DNA from: CAVRUD01 sp963849635
GTDB lineage: Bacteria; Chloroflexota; Chloroflexia; Thermomicrobiales; UBA6265
DNA length: 64,000 bases
Direction: 5' to 3'
Assembly: GCA_963849635.1 (NCBI GenBank)
Contig: CAWKIA010000001.1
Coordinates: 1 to 64,000, forward strand
Below the pieces are notes generated by a model. The model had not been told where the DNA came from and did not search any database. It saw nothing but the letters and a program-made list of their open reading frames with translations. Positions 1 to 8,583 of this stretch are shown piece by piece (the first letter of the stretch is position 1; every line of letters begins with the position of its first letter). Position numbers and translations under genes: made by a program.

Positions 1-345
1 GCGAGAGGGGGAGGTGGGCGTTCGGGACGGGGGTCCCCGCGTCCAGGCTCCAGAACGTGAACCGCAACCGGAGGGGAGTCGGGTGAGAGCACGCTCGCGC
101 AGCGAAGAACGCTCTCCACTTCAGCGTCCGGTGATGCAGAGACGGTGACAACCGGTGATCAGGTTGCGGGTTTGAATGCCTTGACCGTTGCCCCGTTAGC
201 GCCGAACTTGAGCGCTCGCGATCACGCCGAGGCTGACGCGGCCGTCGGTGCGGGCGTGGTAGTCGTCAGCGATGAGCGCGGGCTGTCGAGGCGTCGGCCT
301 GCGCGAAGGCGAATGAACGCCGCTGGACGCTAGGGCACGATGGTG
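1..345. other. Intergenic stretch with a repeat fragment
   Basis: I see no convincing gene here; short open frames on both strands lack a ribosome-binding site and any recognisable motif. The first 50 bases (GCGAGAGG.GAGGTGGGCGTT followed by a GC-rich hairpin and CCAGG) resemble the repeat at about 1863-1911, so the window probably opens inside a copy of an intergenic repeat of the left segment. Confidence 0.4.
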
Positions 346-1710
346 CTAGGGCACGATGTTGTGGTTGAGGTGGAAGACGTTGTCAGGGTCGTAGCGTCGT
401 TTGATCTCGACGAGCCGGTCATAGTTGGGGCCGTAGGCTGCGCGGATGGCGTCGTCTGCTTGGTCGTCGCCGAGGTAGTTGAGCCAGCGTCCGCGCCCGA
501 GGTGAGGTTGTAGGGCAGCGAACGTGTCTCGTGTCCAGGCGACGCTCGCGGCCGTGTCGTCTGGGTCTATCCAGACCGAGGGGAGGAGAAGGTTCCAGCC
601 TTCGTCGCGGTGCGGCACGGCGGTCTCGGTTGCGCCGACGCGCGTGACCGCGCCGTGGAAGTGCTCGAACAAGATCGCCATCATCGGAGAGGGGGCGCTG
701 GCAAAGCGGGCGACGGCGGTGTCGATCAACTCGTCGGGAAGACCGCGCGTGAAGCTTGAGAGCCAGTAGTTGTACGAGCCGGTCGGGAAGCCGTCGTCGA
801 GAATGGTGTTCATCACCGGGTAGGGCATCGGGCCGACCTCGACCATCAGCGGCGATCCCCACGACTTAAACGGTGCCAAATCACGCTCCGCTGCCTCCGC
901 GTCGCCGGTGTGGAAGACGACCAGCGCTGCGAGTTTCGTGCCCGACCCATCCGGTGCGTGCACCAGACCGGCCCAAACCGTCAGGTCGTCCGAGCAGCTC
1001 GCGACCGCGTCGCGGTAGAAGCGCAGCAGGTCGGGTGCAGCGTCGATCGGGTGTGCGATCAGACCGCCCACCACGGTTTGCAAGGGGTGAAGGCGGTACG
1101 TAAACGACGTCACGACGCCGAAGTTGCCGCCGCCACCGCGAAGCGCCCAGAAGAGGTCTGGGTGCGAATCGGGCCCGACGTCGAGTTCCTCACCGTCTGC
1201 GGTGACGAGTTCGACTCCGATCAGGTTGTCCGCTGCGAGACCGTGCTTGGCCATCAGCCAGCCGAGGCCGCCGCCAAGGGTGTAGCCGGCGATGCCCGTG
1301 GTCGAGACCGCCCCTCCCGTCACCGCAAGCCCGTGCTCTGCGGCAGCGTCGTTCAGCCCTGCCCAGAGCACGCCACCCTCCGCGCGTGCCGTTCTCGCGT
1401 CGGGATCGACCTCGATCCCCTTCATTTCGGCGAGATCGATCATCACCCCTCCGTGCGTGACGGCGCGGCCAGCAACGTTATGACCGCCACCGCGAACCGA
1501 AACCTCAAGCCCACCCCTACGCGCAAAAGCAAGCGCCGCGGCGACGTCACTCGCCGACCGGCAGCGGACGATCACAGCCGGCCGCCGGTCGATCAAGCCG
1601 TTATGAACCGCACGAGCAGCGTCATAGCCGGCGCCACCAGGGTCAACGACAGGCCCGGAGACCTGAGCGGCGAGGTCGGCGACCAGGGCGGGATCCAACG
1701 CGACGGTCAT
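346..1710 (-). CDS. FAD-linked oxidase, berberine-bridge-enzyme-like
   Basis: A 454-residue flavoprotein of the FAD_binding_4 (PCMH) plus BBE type, which oxidises alcohol or sugar-like substrates with covalently bound FAD. The FAD domain fills roughly residues 40-200. It contains RGGGHNVAG, whose His77 is the expected 8-alpha-histidyl FAD attachment site, followed by STTGIAGYTLGGGLGW. The C-terminal RRYDPDNVFHLNHNI is the usual BBE end. The second Cys linkage of bicovalent members is not evident. The start at 1710 is chosen over the upstream in-frame ATG because GGGAGG lies seven bases before it. A distant paralog is at 41882-43327 in the other part of the window. The substrate cannot be predicted. 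The gene stands alone, divergent from the secreted gene at 2127. Confidence 0.88.
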   Translation of the reverse strand: MTVALDPALVADLAAQVSGPVVDPGGAGYDAARAVHNGLIDRRPAVIVRCRSASDVAAALAFARRGGLEVSVRGGGHNVAGRAVTHGGVMIDLAEMKGIEVDPDARTARAEGGVLWAGLNDAAAEHGLAVTGGAVSTTGIAGYTLGGGLGWLMAKHGLAADNLIGVELVTADGEELDVGPDSHPDLFWALRGGGGNFGVVTSFTYRLHPLQTVVGGLIAHPIDAAPDLLRFYRDAVASCSDDLTVWAGLVHAPDGSGTKLAALVVFHTGDAEAAERDLAPFKSWGSPLMVEVGPMPYPVMNTILDDGFPTGSYNYWLSSFTRGLPDELIDTAVARFASAPSPMMAILFEHFHGAVTRVGATETAVPHRDEGWNLLLPSVWIDPDDTAASVAWTRDTFAALQPHLGRGRWLNYLGDDQADDAIRAAYGPNYDRLVEIKRRYDPDNVFHLNHNIVP

Positions 1711-2126
1711 GCTCCAACCTCCCGATCGGTGACGGCCAACAATCCCGGTCGAGTCTACGACGTTCGTCACCTACACCCCCGCGACCAGGCCCCATCCTCA
1801 TGATCACTGCGAGGGGGTGGGTACCTCCGACCCAGTCTTGCTCCTCGCGTGCGCGCGCGTGCGCGCGAGAGGAAGAGGTAGGCGTTGGGACCCGCGGGGG
1901 GCAACCAGGCCCCGCCCCGACCGACACGCTCGAGGGGGTGGGGCTGCTCCTGACGAAGGACACACCGGAGCCGACATTGTGATTCATGGCTCATGGGAGT
2001 ACGCTCGCGTCTCCGGTCGCTAGTGATCTAGACGCGCCGGGCGGTCACCGCAGGTTTGTCGCCCGTAGCCCTCTCCCTTGTTGGCGACTTCCGCGATCCT
2101 CACCGCGAGGGTAAGGAGGGTCGTCT
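1711..2126. repeat. Intergenic repeat with alternating purine-pyrimidine tract
   Basis: There is no gene in this 416-base gap. It holds GGGTGGGTACC, then a 22-base strictly alternating CG/TG tract at 1846-1867 (a Z-DNA-prone sequence), then GAGAGGAAGAGGTAGGCGTT and a GC-rich hairpin. Related pieces recur at 1-50, about 3910-3950 and 4467-4520 (GGGTACCCAG...GCGTGCGCACGAGAGGAAG), always between genes of the left segment. This is a dispersed intergenic element; its function is unknown. Confidence 0.5.
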
Positions 2127-2894
2127 ATGGTCGATCGATTGGCGCGAAGCGTCATCTTGACGCTCGCACTAGCGGCAGTGTTCGCTGCCTCCTCCCGTCC
2201 GCTCGAGGCGGCGAGCGTCGGCGCGGCTGAGTCTGCAGGAACGGACGCGCAGGCGTTCGTCGTCACGTCCACGCTGGAGGGGAAGAAGGTGCTCCCACAT
2301 CGGATTCGCTGGAGCGGTCGTCCGAATCTTCCGGCCTCGCAGGTTTCGATCGTGGAGTTCCTGATCGACGGCAAGGTGCGCTGGGACGAAGGCGCACCGC
2401 CCTACACCTACGGTGATGACAGCAACTGGCTGGTCACGTCCTGGCTCTCACCGGGACGCCACAGCTTCGTCGTGCGTGCCACGGCGAAGGACGGACGCGT
2501 GGCACTCCAGAAAACGACCGCCAGCGTCGTGGCCGCGCCGTCGCCGCCCGCTGAGCTCATCGGAACCTGGAAGCACTCCTTCCAGGGCACGTGGGTGCTC
2601 AAAGTCGACCGCACCGGCTGGAAGATCCGCGATCCCTTCGGAACAGGCAACTTCATCGACATCGCCTACCTCCCAGGCGGGACACTCCAGGCAAGAGGCG
2701 GGATCTTCACGACTCCCGACAGCCCCTTCGAAGGCAACGGCTGGTGCCGAGACTCGAACGCTCCCGTCAACTACCGATGGGCCGTCTCAGCAAACACACT
2801 CACGCTCACCCACTACGGCCCTGACCGCTGCAGAGAGGAGGGGGGCGCGCAGCAACACTACGTCTGGATCGGAGACTGGACTAAGTCCGGGTAG
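2127..2894 (+). CDS. Secreted hypothetical protein
   Basis: The product has 255 residues with a clear Sec-type signal peptide: an Arg-containing n-region, then an Ala/Leu-rich core and a likely cleavage near residue 27-29 (SRPLEAA). The middle (about 45-135) is beta-rich and reads like an Ig/cadherin-like fold: VEFLIDGKVRWDE, then SPGRHSFVVRA. The last 110 residues start LIGTWKHSF and look like a lipocalin-like or extracellular beta domain with two cysteines. A GTAAGGAGGG ribosome-binding site lies upstream. I do not recognise a named family. The context (cupin secreted protein next) gives no function. An extracellular role is inferred only from the signal. Confidence 0.72.
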   Translation: MVDRLARSVILTLALAAVFAASSRPLEAASVGAAESAGTDAQAFVVTSTLEGKKVLPHRIRWSGRPNLPASQVSIVEFLIDGKVRWDEGAPPYTYGDDSNWLVTSWLSPGRHSFVVRATAKDGRVALQKTTASVVAAPSPPAELIGTWKHSFQGTWVLKVDRTGWKIRDPFGTGNFIDIAYLPGGTLQARGGIFTTPDSPFEGNGWCRDSNAPVNYRWAVSANTLTLTHYGPDRCREEGGAQQHYVWIGDWTKSG

Positions 2895-3050
2895 CAGCGA
2901 GGGGATGATCGCTTCGTCGAGCTCGCGCACCCTGGAGCCGAGACGCTGCGCGGGCCGCGCAGCGCGCGCGGCTCGAACCTATCCGCGTCGTCGAGGCGGC
3001 CACGTCCCCGAGGCAGTAGCGACGCAAGCGAAAGGAAGGTGGGCAAGATC

Positions 3051-3548
3051 ATGCCAAGGATGAACAGGAATCACCGGCGTCTGGTCATTGGGGCCGTCGG
3101 TGTCGCGATGGTCGGAACGGTTGCGGCCGTGGCTCTCGGATCGCCCGGTTCCGGAAGGGTGGTGACGCTTCTCGTCGCGAAGGCGGACCTCAGCGAGACC
3201 GTCCAGTTGAACAGCGACCGGGTCAAGTTCCAGACCAAGGGTTCGACTGACGTTCGTGTCCAGACGATCACCTTCGCGCCAGGCGGCTATAGCGGCTGGA
3301 ATCACAAGCCGGGCTTCAATCTCGTAACGGTCATGTCGGGCGAGGTGACCAAGTTCGATTCCCACTGCAACGGGACGACCTACGGGCCCAACTCCCCGAA
3401 CGGAGCCGTGTTTGTCGAGTACGGGGACGAGCCGGAGGAGGTCCGCAACATGAGCAGCGCGCCGGCGACGGTCTACGCGACACAGGTTGCGCCGGACGCG
3501 GATCCGGCCGTCTTCCGGATCGAGGACGATCCGCCACCGTGCGCGTGA
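3051..3548 (+). CDS. Membrane-anchored or secreted cupin-domain protein
   Basis: A 165-residue protein with an N-terminal hydrophobic segment (residues about 14-30, LVIGAVGVAMVGTVAAVAL), probably a signal or anchor, followed by a small cupin barrel. The barrel is seen as FAPGGYSGWNHKPGFNLVTVMSGEV (first cupin motif with one His), then EYGDEPEEVRNMSSAPATVYATQV (second motif). The ATG at 3051 is preferred, with AAAGGAAGG upstream; an in-frame GTG at 3039 sits directly on that ribosome-binding site. Only part of the classical metal-binding His set is present, so catalysis is doubtful; a binding role is possible. It follows the secreted gene at 2127 in the same orientation. Confidence 0.72.
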   Translation: MPRMNRNHRRLVIGAVGVAMVGTVAAVALGSPGSGRVVTLLVAKADLSETVQLNSDRVKFQTKGSTDVRVQTITFAPGGYSGWNHKPGFNLVTVMSGEVTKFDSHCNGTTYGPNSPNGAVFVEYGDEPEEVRNMSSAPATVYATQVAPDADPAVFRIEDDPPPCA

Positions 3549-3588
3549 GGCACCTACGGACGTCGCTTGGCCACTGATCGTTCCGCCA

Positions 3589-3619
3589 GGAGGGGCTCCG
3601 CCACGACGGGGGCCCCTCC
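3589..3619 (+). terminator. Hairpin after the cupin gene
   Basis: GGAGGGGC (3589-3596) pairs with GCCCCTCC (3612-3619) about 40 bases after the cupin stop codon. There is no T-run, so it is a weak terminator candidate only. Confidence 0.3.
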
Positions 3620-3804
3620 GCGCCTGTGAGGGCACTGTGTGCGAACGTCTGCACGTCGCGCGGCGTCCAGAGGCGGAGCGACGCGAGTCGACGTCGCCGT
3701 TGGGGATCGTGATGAGAGGCGCGGGCTTAGATTCCACGGCCCGGGATCAGGGCCCATGACATTTCGATCGCGAGGCGGGAGGGGCGCCGAGATGCACCTA
3801 CACG

Positions 3805-3880
3805 CCGAGTCGGGGGTCGCGCGGAATCACCGATGGATGGACGCGTCGGATGGGTGTCAGACGCTTGTCAGATCACAGGC
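3805..3880. repeat. Dispersed intergenic repeat, copy 1
   Basis: GAGTCGGGGGTCGCG, then ATCACCGATGGATGGACG, then two GTCAGA/GTCAGATC steps, within the 479-base gene-free gap 3549-4027. The same order of words with about 75-80 percent identity recurs at 5361-5441. It ends in direct repeats of TGTCAGA, reminiscent of a -10/-35 or operator arrangement. Confidence 0.55.
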
Positions 3881-4027
3881 GCTCGATGCTCCGGCCGACC
3901 AGGGCAATCCGCGTGCGCGCGTAAGAAGAGGTAGGGGTCGCAAGGTGGGCGGTGCCCTCGAAATGTGCAAGCCTGCGTAACACGTCCGTGCCTGACGCGA
4001 CCGCGGGCTTGGCTAAGGGAAGACCCG

Positions 4028-4402
4028 ATGGATGACCCGTTGATGATCCTCGTGGCGGGCCCTTACCGGTCGGGGACGAACGATGACCCTGCCCTGATCG
4101 AAGCCAATGTCGCAGCGATGACTCAGGCCGCGCTCGGAATCTTCCGACTCGGGCACCTTCCCGTCATGGGCGAATGGTTCGCGCTACCACTGATCGAGGC
4201 TGCTGGCTCGAGGGGCGTCGGCGATGACGTCTTCAACGAGATCTTCCATCCGATCGCCGAGAGGGTGCTCGAGAGATGTGATGCTTGCCTCCGCATCGGC
4301 GGGCCATCGCAGGGCGCCGACCGAATGGTCGAGGTGGCGAGAGGCCTTGGCAAGGCCGTCTTCGATGACATCGCCGCGATCCCGGCGACAACTAGGCCCT
4401 AG
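4028..4402 (+). CDS. DUF4406-like (nucleoside deoxyribosyltransferase-like) protein
   Basis: A 124-residue cytoplasmic protein opening with MILVAGPYRSG, the glycine-rich strand-loop of the DUF4406/nucleoside 2-deoxyribosyltransferase-like Rossmann fold. GHLPVMGEWFALPL and a C-terminal CLRIGGPSQGADRMVEVARGLG helix follow. In these proteins the loop binds a nucleotide sugar or nucleoside. The start at 4028 has AAGGGAAG upstream; an earlier in-frame start has none. It stands alone between repeat-bearing gaps. The exact substrate is unknown; assignment is to the fold only. Confidence 0.65.
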   Translation: MDDPLMILVAGPYRSGTNDDPALIEANVAAMTQAALGIFRLGHLPVMGEWFALPLIEAAGSRGVGDDVFNEIFHPIAERVLERCDACLRIGGPSQGADRMVEVARGLGKAVFDDIAAIPATTRP

Positions 4403-4578
4403 CAGAGTTATTCGCAGGCCTGGTTGGGTGTCGGAGCCTCTGGTTTCACCCGAATCGTGAGAACGAGGGTGGGTACCCAGTCTCGCGTGCGCACGAGAGG
4501 AAGTGGTGGCGTTCCAGCGAGGCCGCCGGGCGCACAGCCGCTGGGGAGCGTGACGAGGTCGCGTTGAGTAGACGGTGA

Positions 4579-5178
4579 TCAGCTCGCGCTCGTCTGCCAG
4601 GCGCGGCCGATCTGCCGGAGCATCCGGGGGTACACGATGAGGTGCCGGAAGGGTCGGATTGCCGCCAGGTAGCCGGTCCCGAGCAGTCCGTTCGGCCTCA
4701 CGTACACGGCCAGCTGGCCTCGGTAGCCGCCTTTCCCGTCCCCGACCCAGCCGATGTGCATCACGCCGCGCATCGTCCGGTTCGCGATCTCTGCCGCCCA
4801 CTCGTCGTCGAGCAGGTAGAGCGAGCTGAAGGGGAGCGTGGTGAACTCCGGGCCGGCGGGGGCGGCACGTAGGTCCGCGGGCAGTCGGTCGCGGAGCGTC
4901 GGCGGTGCGGCGGCGGCGTCTGGTTTGTCCCACCCCAGCAGCTCACCGGCCTTCCAGCGGATCGCCCACAGGACGCGCACCGAGCGGGGCGCGCCGCGCG
5001 TCGGATCGCCCGAGGCGATGAGGTGCACGAGTCGCCCGAAGTCGTCCGCATCGCCTGGCGTCGGCACCGCCCACACGTCCTCGAGCCGGAAATCCCGGGT
5101 GAGCTCGTGGATGCGCCATGGGCGAGATGTCTGCGCCGTGCTCGGAAGCCTCAGCGACACCCCGATAGTCTCGCGCAC
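4579..5178 (-). CDS. DUF2867 domain-containing protein
   Basis: A 199-residue protein reading from a GTG at 5178. Features typical of DUF2867 are the N-terminal DVWAVPTPGDADDF, the central RVLWAIRWKAGELLGWD and the C-terminal GKGGYRGQLAVYVRPNGLLGTGYLAAIRPFRHLIVYP. These are the conserved blocks of a small alpha/beta domain also found fused to NAD-binding epimerase-like proteins. No membrane segments are seen. The function of the family is not established. The gene is flanked by gene-free stretches on both sides and is probably monocistronic. Confidence 0.7.
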   Translation of the reverse strand: MRETIGVSLRLPSTAQTSRPWRIHELTRDFRLEDVWAVPTPGDADDFGRLVHLIASGDPTRGAPRSVRVLWAIRWKAGELLGWDKPDAAAAPPTLRDRLPADLRAAPAGPEFTTLPFSSLYLLDDEWAAEIANRTMRGVMHIGWVGDGKGGYRGQLAVYVRPNGLLGTGYLAAIRPFRHLIVYPRMLRQIGRAWQTSAS

Positions 5179-5360
5179 GCGAGGCGTACGGCGCAGCGAC
5201 CAGGCCCACGATCACGTCGGAGGCGTGGGCAGCTAGTCACCGGGTCGCGCGATCGCGCGATACCCGGCCACCGGGTCTCACTGCGATTCGGGCCGGACAG
5301 CAGGCCTCATCACGGTCACGACGATGGAGGGTGTGGGTGAGCGGGTAGGCGAGCTCCGAC

Positions 5361-5441
5361 TCGCGTAGTCGGGGGTCGCCGCGAAACGTCGATGGATAGA
5401 CGACTCGGGACTCCCATGTCAGACCGATGTCAGATCGTGAC
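5361..5441. repeat. Dispersed intergenic repeat, copy 2
   Basis: Second copy of the element at 3805-3880: AGTCGGGGGTCGCCGCG, CGTCGATGGATAGACG, then ATGTCAGACCGATGTCAGATC. The rest of the gap 5179-5649 holds no supported gene. A 33-codon open frame on the minus strand (5447-5548, ending VLAEVG) could be the tail of a lost gene but has no ribosome-binding site. Confidence 0.55.
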
Positions 5442-5649
5442 GGGAGTCAGCCGACCTCGGCGAGGACGCGAGCGAGTGTTGCGCGCGCCTTCGGCGTCCA
5501 GCTCTCGACGATGGCGTTAGCCATCGCCTCGCGCTCGGCGATTTCCATCACGCCGCGATTCTTGCAGGAGAAGTTTCCGCCGGCCAGTCAGACGAATCGC
5601 CCCGCGCTGAGCGCCTCCTCATTCCGTGGAGCCGGTCAATACTGAGTCA

Positions 5650-6435
5650 ATGAGCGCCCAGGCCACTGACCTCATCGAGTCAAACTTCGTCGAGTTTCTA
5701 CTGTCGATGGGGAGAGCTGGCGGCGCTGCCGAACGGCTAGACGACGAGATCGCGTGGACGATCGGGGGTTCGCCGCTCGGGTACCACAACGCGGTTGTCC
5801 GATGCACTGCCTCCGAAGGGCGGAGCGGTTTTTTGGTGGAGGAGTGGCGGGACGCACTGCGGCAGCGCTCCCTGCCGGGCTCGTGGCACTGGACCCCAGG
5901 GATGCATCCTCACGATCTCCCGCGTCTCCTTCTGGACGCGGGCTTCGAAGACGGGGGCGATGAACCTGCGATGGCCGCACAGCTCGCCGCCTTGGCTGAC
6001 CTGCCCATGGCCACCGAGCTGCGGGTCACGCCTGTCGAGGACTCCTCTGCCCTCGACGAGTACCGCCAGGTTCTCGCCGCGGGGTTCGGTGAGGGGCCCA
6101 AGGAGGCCGACTGGGTCGCCAGCGTTTTTGCCGTCATTGGGCTCGAACCGCACAGTCGATGGCGCCACTTCGTCGGCAGGGTGGCAGACGATCCTGTCGC
6201 CACCGCCTCCACCCTGCTGACCGACTCGACCGCGGGCATCTACTTCGTCTGCACGCGGCCCGACGCCCGGCGCCGTGGCTTTGGTGCCGCGATCACCTAC
6301 GAAGCGATGCGCCACGCGGCGCGCACCGGAGCCACGTTCGCCGTCCTCGGCTCCTCGCCGATGGGGCAGCGCGTTTACGAGCGGCTCGGATTCCGAACCA
6401 TCTTCTCCACCCGGCTCTTCGAGCTGGACGCGTAG
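5650..6435 (+). CDS. GNAT-family N-acetyltransferase
   Basis: A 261-residue protein whose C-terminal third is a GNAT fold. GIYFVCTRPDARRRGFG carries the acetyl-CoA pyrophosphate-binding R-R-x-G-x-G loop, and GATFAVLGSSPMGQRVYERLGFRTI is the last strand-helix with the usual ERLGF. The N-terminal 120 residues (signature GGAAERLDDEIAWTIGGSPLGYHNAVV) are seen in two-domain acetyltransferases and may position the acceptor. The ATG at 5650 is chosen over an upstream GTG. The acceptor is unknown. The VOC gene follows 15 bases later, so the two are probably cotranscribed. Confidence 0.78.
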   Translation: MSAQATDLIESNFVEFLLSMGRAGGAAERLDDEIAWTIGGSPLGYHNAVVRCTASEGRSGFLVEEWRDALRQRSLPGSWHWTPGMHPHDLPRLLLDAGFEDGGDEPAMAAQLAALADLPMATELRVTPVEDSSALDEYRQVLAAGFGEGPKEADWVASVFAVIGLEPHSRWRHFVGRVADDPVATASTLLTDSTAGIYFVCTRPDARRRGFGAAITYEAMRHAARTGATFAVLGSSPMGQRVYERLGFRTIFSTRLFELDA

Positions 6436-6450
6436 CTCGCCTCCGCCAGA

Positions 6451-6897
6451 ATGCAAGGAATGGAGCCCCGCATTCATGTGATCACCCTCGCGGTGAGCGA
6501 CCTGGAGCGGGCGCTCGCCTTCTACCGCGACGGGCTCGGACTGCAGACGCCGGGCGTGATCGGCACGGAGTTCGTCGACCTCGAAACGGGTGCCAGGGGG
6601 ACCGCCGCCATGTTCGATCTGCACGGAGGACTGATTCTCGCCCTGTACCCGGACCTGGAGAAGGACGCCGGCATTCCACCGGCAGCGCCGTCGGGTGGTT
6701 TCAGTCTCGGTCACCTCGTTCCGAGCAAGGCCGACGTCGACGCCTTGCTGGCGCAAGCCGAGGAGGCCGGGGCGACGCTGATCGGCAAGCCGTACGAGCG
6801 GCCTTGGGGCATCTACTCGGGCTTCTTCCGCGACCTGGACGGCCACTTGTGGGAGGTGATCTGGAACCCGCGGGTCGACAGTGTGGAGAGCATGTAG
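6451..6897 (+). CDS. VOC-superfamily (glyoxalase/bleomycin-resistance-like) protein
   Basis: A 148-residue single-pass VOC protein with the paired beta-alpha-beta-beta-beta modules. The first starts IHVITLAVSDLERALAFYRDGLG; the second has VDALLAQAEEAGATLIGKP and ends SGFFRDLDGHLWEVIWNP. His9 and the Glu of LWEVIW are the expected metal ligands. Such proteins act as metal-dependent lyases, isomerases or drug-binding resistance proteins; the specific reaction cannot be read. It lies 15 bases after the GNAT gene in the same direction. Confidence 0.82.
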   Translation: MQGMEPRIHVITLAVSDLERALAFYRDGLGLQTPGVIGTEFVDLETGARGTAAMFDLHGGLILALYPDLEKDAGIPPAAPSGGFSLGHLVPSKADVDALLAQAEEAGATLIGKPYERPWGIYSGFFRDLDGHLWEVIWNPRVDSVESM

Positions 6898-7111
6898 TGC
6901 TCGGGTCCACCTTCCCGGCGTGACGCGCGGGTCTTTCTCCGTCCCTTGGGTCAGCTCGGACGTCGGTCGCCGATGAGGTCGGCAATGAGCTCGTCCGGCC
7001 CGCCACGAGCGGCGAGACATCGGCTTTGCCGGTCAGACGACCGGCAGCAGCAGGTCGCGCGCGAGAGATATAGAGACAGGCGTTTGCGACGGCGGCAAGT
7101 CGGTGTGGGCC

Positions 7112-7972
7112 TTACGGCGACTGCGGCTGCTTGGGCGAGCGCGTGGTCACCGGAGCGGAGGGTGGCGGCACGACTGGACCGATGTCCCCGTTGGGCGCCT
7201 CGTCGAGGTCGACGATCACCGGCGCGTGGTCGCTAGGTCCGCTTCCCTTGCGGGCATGCCGGTCCACCCATGCCGCCCGCACACGTCCGGCGATGGGCTC
7301 GCTGGCCAATACCAAATCGATCCGCATCCCGAGGTCCTGATGGAACATCCCCGCCCGGTAGTCCCAGTAGGTGAACACCCGCTCGTTCGGCCAGCGATCG
7401 CGCAGGACGTCACGCAAGCCGAGCGCCTGGAGCTCCGCCAGGGCCGCCCGCTCGAGCGGGGTGACGTGGGTCCGTCCGACGTAGGCCTCGGGATCGAATA
7501 CATCCTCGTCGGTCGGTGCAATGTTCATGTCGCCACATACGACCGTCGCCTCCGGGCCAGCGGCAACCATCTCCCGCAGCGAAGCCAGCCAGGCGAGCTT
7601 GTACCGGTAGTGCTCCGAGTCCGGCACGCGCCCATTCGGTACGTACACCGAGACCACCCGGATCCCGCCACACGTCGCGGAAACCGCGCGCGACTCTGGA
7701 CGCGGGAACCCCGGCGCACCGGCGAGTCCCACCACCACGTCATCCACACCCACACGCGAGAGGATCGCGACTCCATTCCACGTCGCCTCGCCGTGAACCG
7801 CGACGGCATACCCGCGATCTCGAAGCTCGTCGCCGAGCAGGTCGAGGAACGCATCGTCGGCGAGCTTGGTCTCCTGCAAGCAGACCACGTCCGGCCGTCG
7901 CTCATCCAGCCAAGGCAGCAGCCGCGGCACGCGCTGTTTGACCGAGTTGACGTTCCAAGTTGCAATTCGCAC
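7112..7972 (-). CDS. xth: Exodeoxyribonuclease III
   Basis: A 286-residue AP endonuclease/3'-5' exonuclease of the EEP (exonuclease-endonuclease-phosphatase) fold, acting in base-excision repair in the cytoplasm. All catalytic blocks are present: IATWNVNSVKQR, CLQETKL (metal-binding Glu), VYVPNG, VVCGDMNIAPT (catalytic Asp and Asn), MRIDLVLAS, and the terminal GPSDHAPVIVDL (Asp-His pair). The start is taken as the GTG at 7972, directly before RIATWN where the family begins; an upstream GTG (7981) and TTG (8029) are alternatives. The C-terminal 25 residues are a Pro/Ser-rich tail. It is monocistronic. Confidence 0.92.
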   Translation of the reverse strand: MRIATWNVNSVKQRVPRLLPWLDERRPDVVCLQETKLADDAFLDLLGDELRDRGYAVAVHGEATWNGVAILSRVGVDDVVVGLAGAPGFPRPESRAVSATCGGIRVVSVYVPNGRVPDSEHYRYKLAWLASLREMVAAGPEATVVCGDMNIAPTDEDVFDPEAYVGRTHVTPLERAALAELQALGLRDVLRDRWPNERVFTYWDYRAGMFHQDLGMRIDLVLASEPIAGRVRAAWVDRHARKGSGPSDHAPVIVDLDEAPNGDIGPVVPPPSAPVTTRSPKQPQSP

Positions 7973-8131
7973 CGATTCCACGGTATCGGCACCCCGGAAC
8001 TGGCTCACGTCCAGGATTCTCCCGCGCAATAGCCCCCGATACCAACACGGAGGGCTACGGTTGGCGCCTCGGTGGTCGTTGGCGCCCGGCGCGTGCCTTG
8101 TCTCAGCTCACGGCTGGACGGGAAGCCACTT

Positions 8132-8309
8132 TCACTCGTAGCTGGCTGCTTCTTCGGGTCGCCACTCGAACTCGCGGACCGCACAGACCGGACACACGAT
8201 CACGACGCTGGTGGGCTCGAGCCCGTCGGGGGTCTTCGCCCGTGAACGCGGCCCAGCCCATCGCGTGCTCGTCGCTGGCGCCATGGCATTCGCCGCAGAT
8301 CAACAGCAC
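8132..8309 (-). pseudogene. Small zinc-ribbon protein, frameshifted
   Basis: Reading from a GTG at 8309 gives VLLICGECHGASDEHAMGW... with a CxxC pair. After GEDP the frame is lost at the run of five G (8228-8232 on the plus strand). Removing one base continues DGLEPTSVVIVCPVCAVREFEW to a stop at 8132, supplying the second CxxC pair. The restored product is 58 residues with a four-cysteine zinc ribbon. The homopolymer position makes a sequencing indel as likely as real inactivation. Function unknown; proteins of this size and pattern are often nucleic-acid or protein binders. Confidence 0.6.
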
Positions 8310-8583
8310 GTCCCCGTATCCCGGTGCGGTCCTCGACGGTTCCCGGCTTCGGTGCAAGCGCTCCGCGCGCTCGAGGAATGCCCCCCTCACCTGTGCGAGC
8401 TGCGCGCGCGACGCTCGGCTACGAGCTCGTCGGTCGTGTCCGTGACGGGATTGTCTGCGCTGGCGGGGCTGTCGGGAAGCGCCGCGCAGCGCCAACTCTT
8501 CCTCGAGACCGAGTTCCAGGAGCAATCGACGTGCGAGGAAGGGGAGTACGCTCGGGGCAGCCGTCGTCGATCGGAGGTCGCTC

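Noticed and set aside
145..333. 62-codon frame near the window start
   Set aside because: Low-complexity translation, no ribosome-binding site, no motif.
5447..5548. 33-codon minus-strand frame ending VLAEVG
   Set aside because: No ribosome-binding site and no recognised family; could be the tail of a lost gene but support is too weak.
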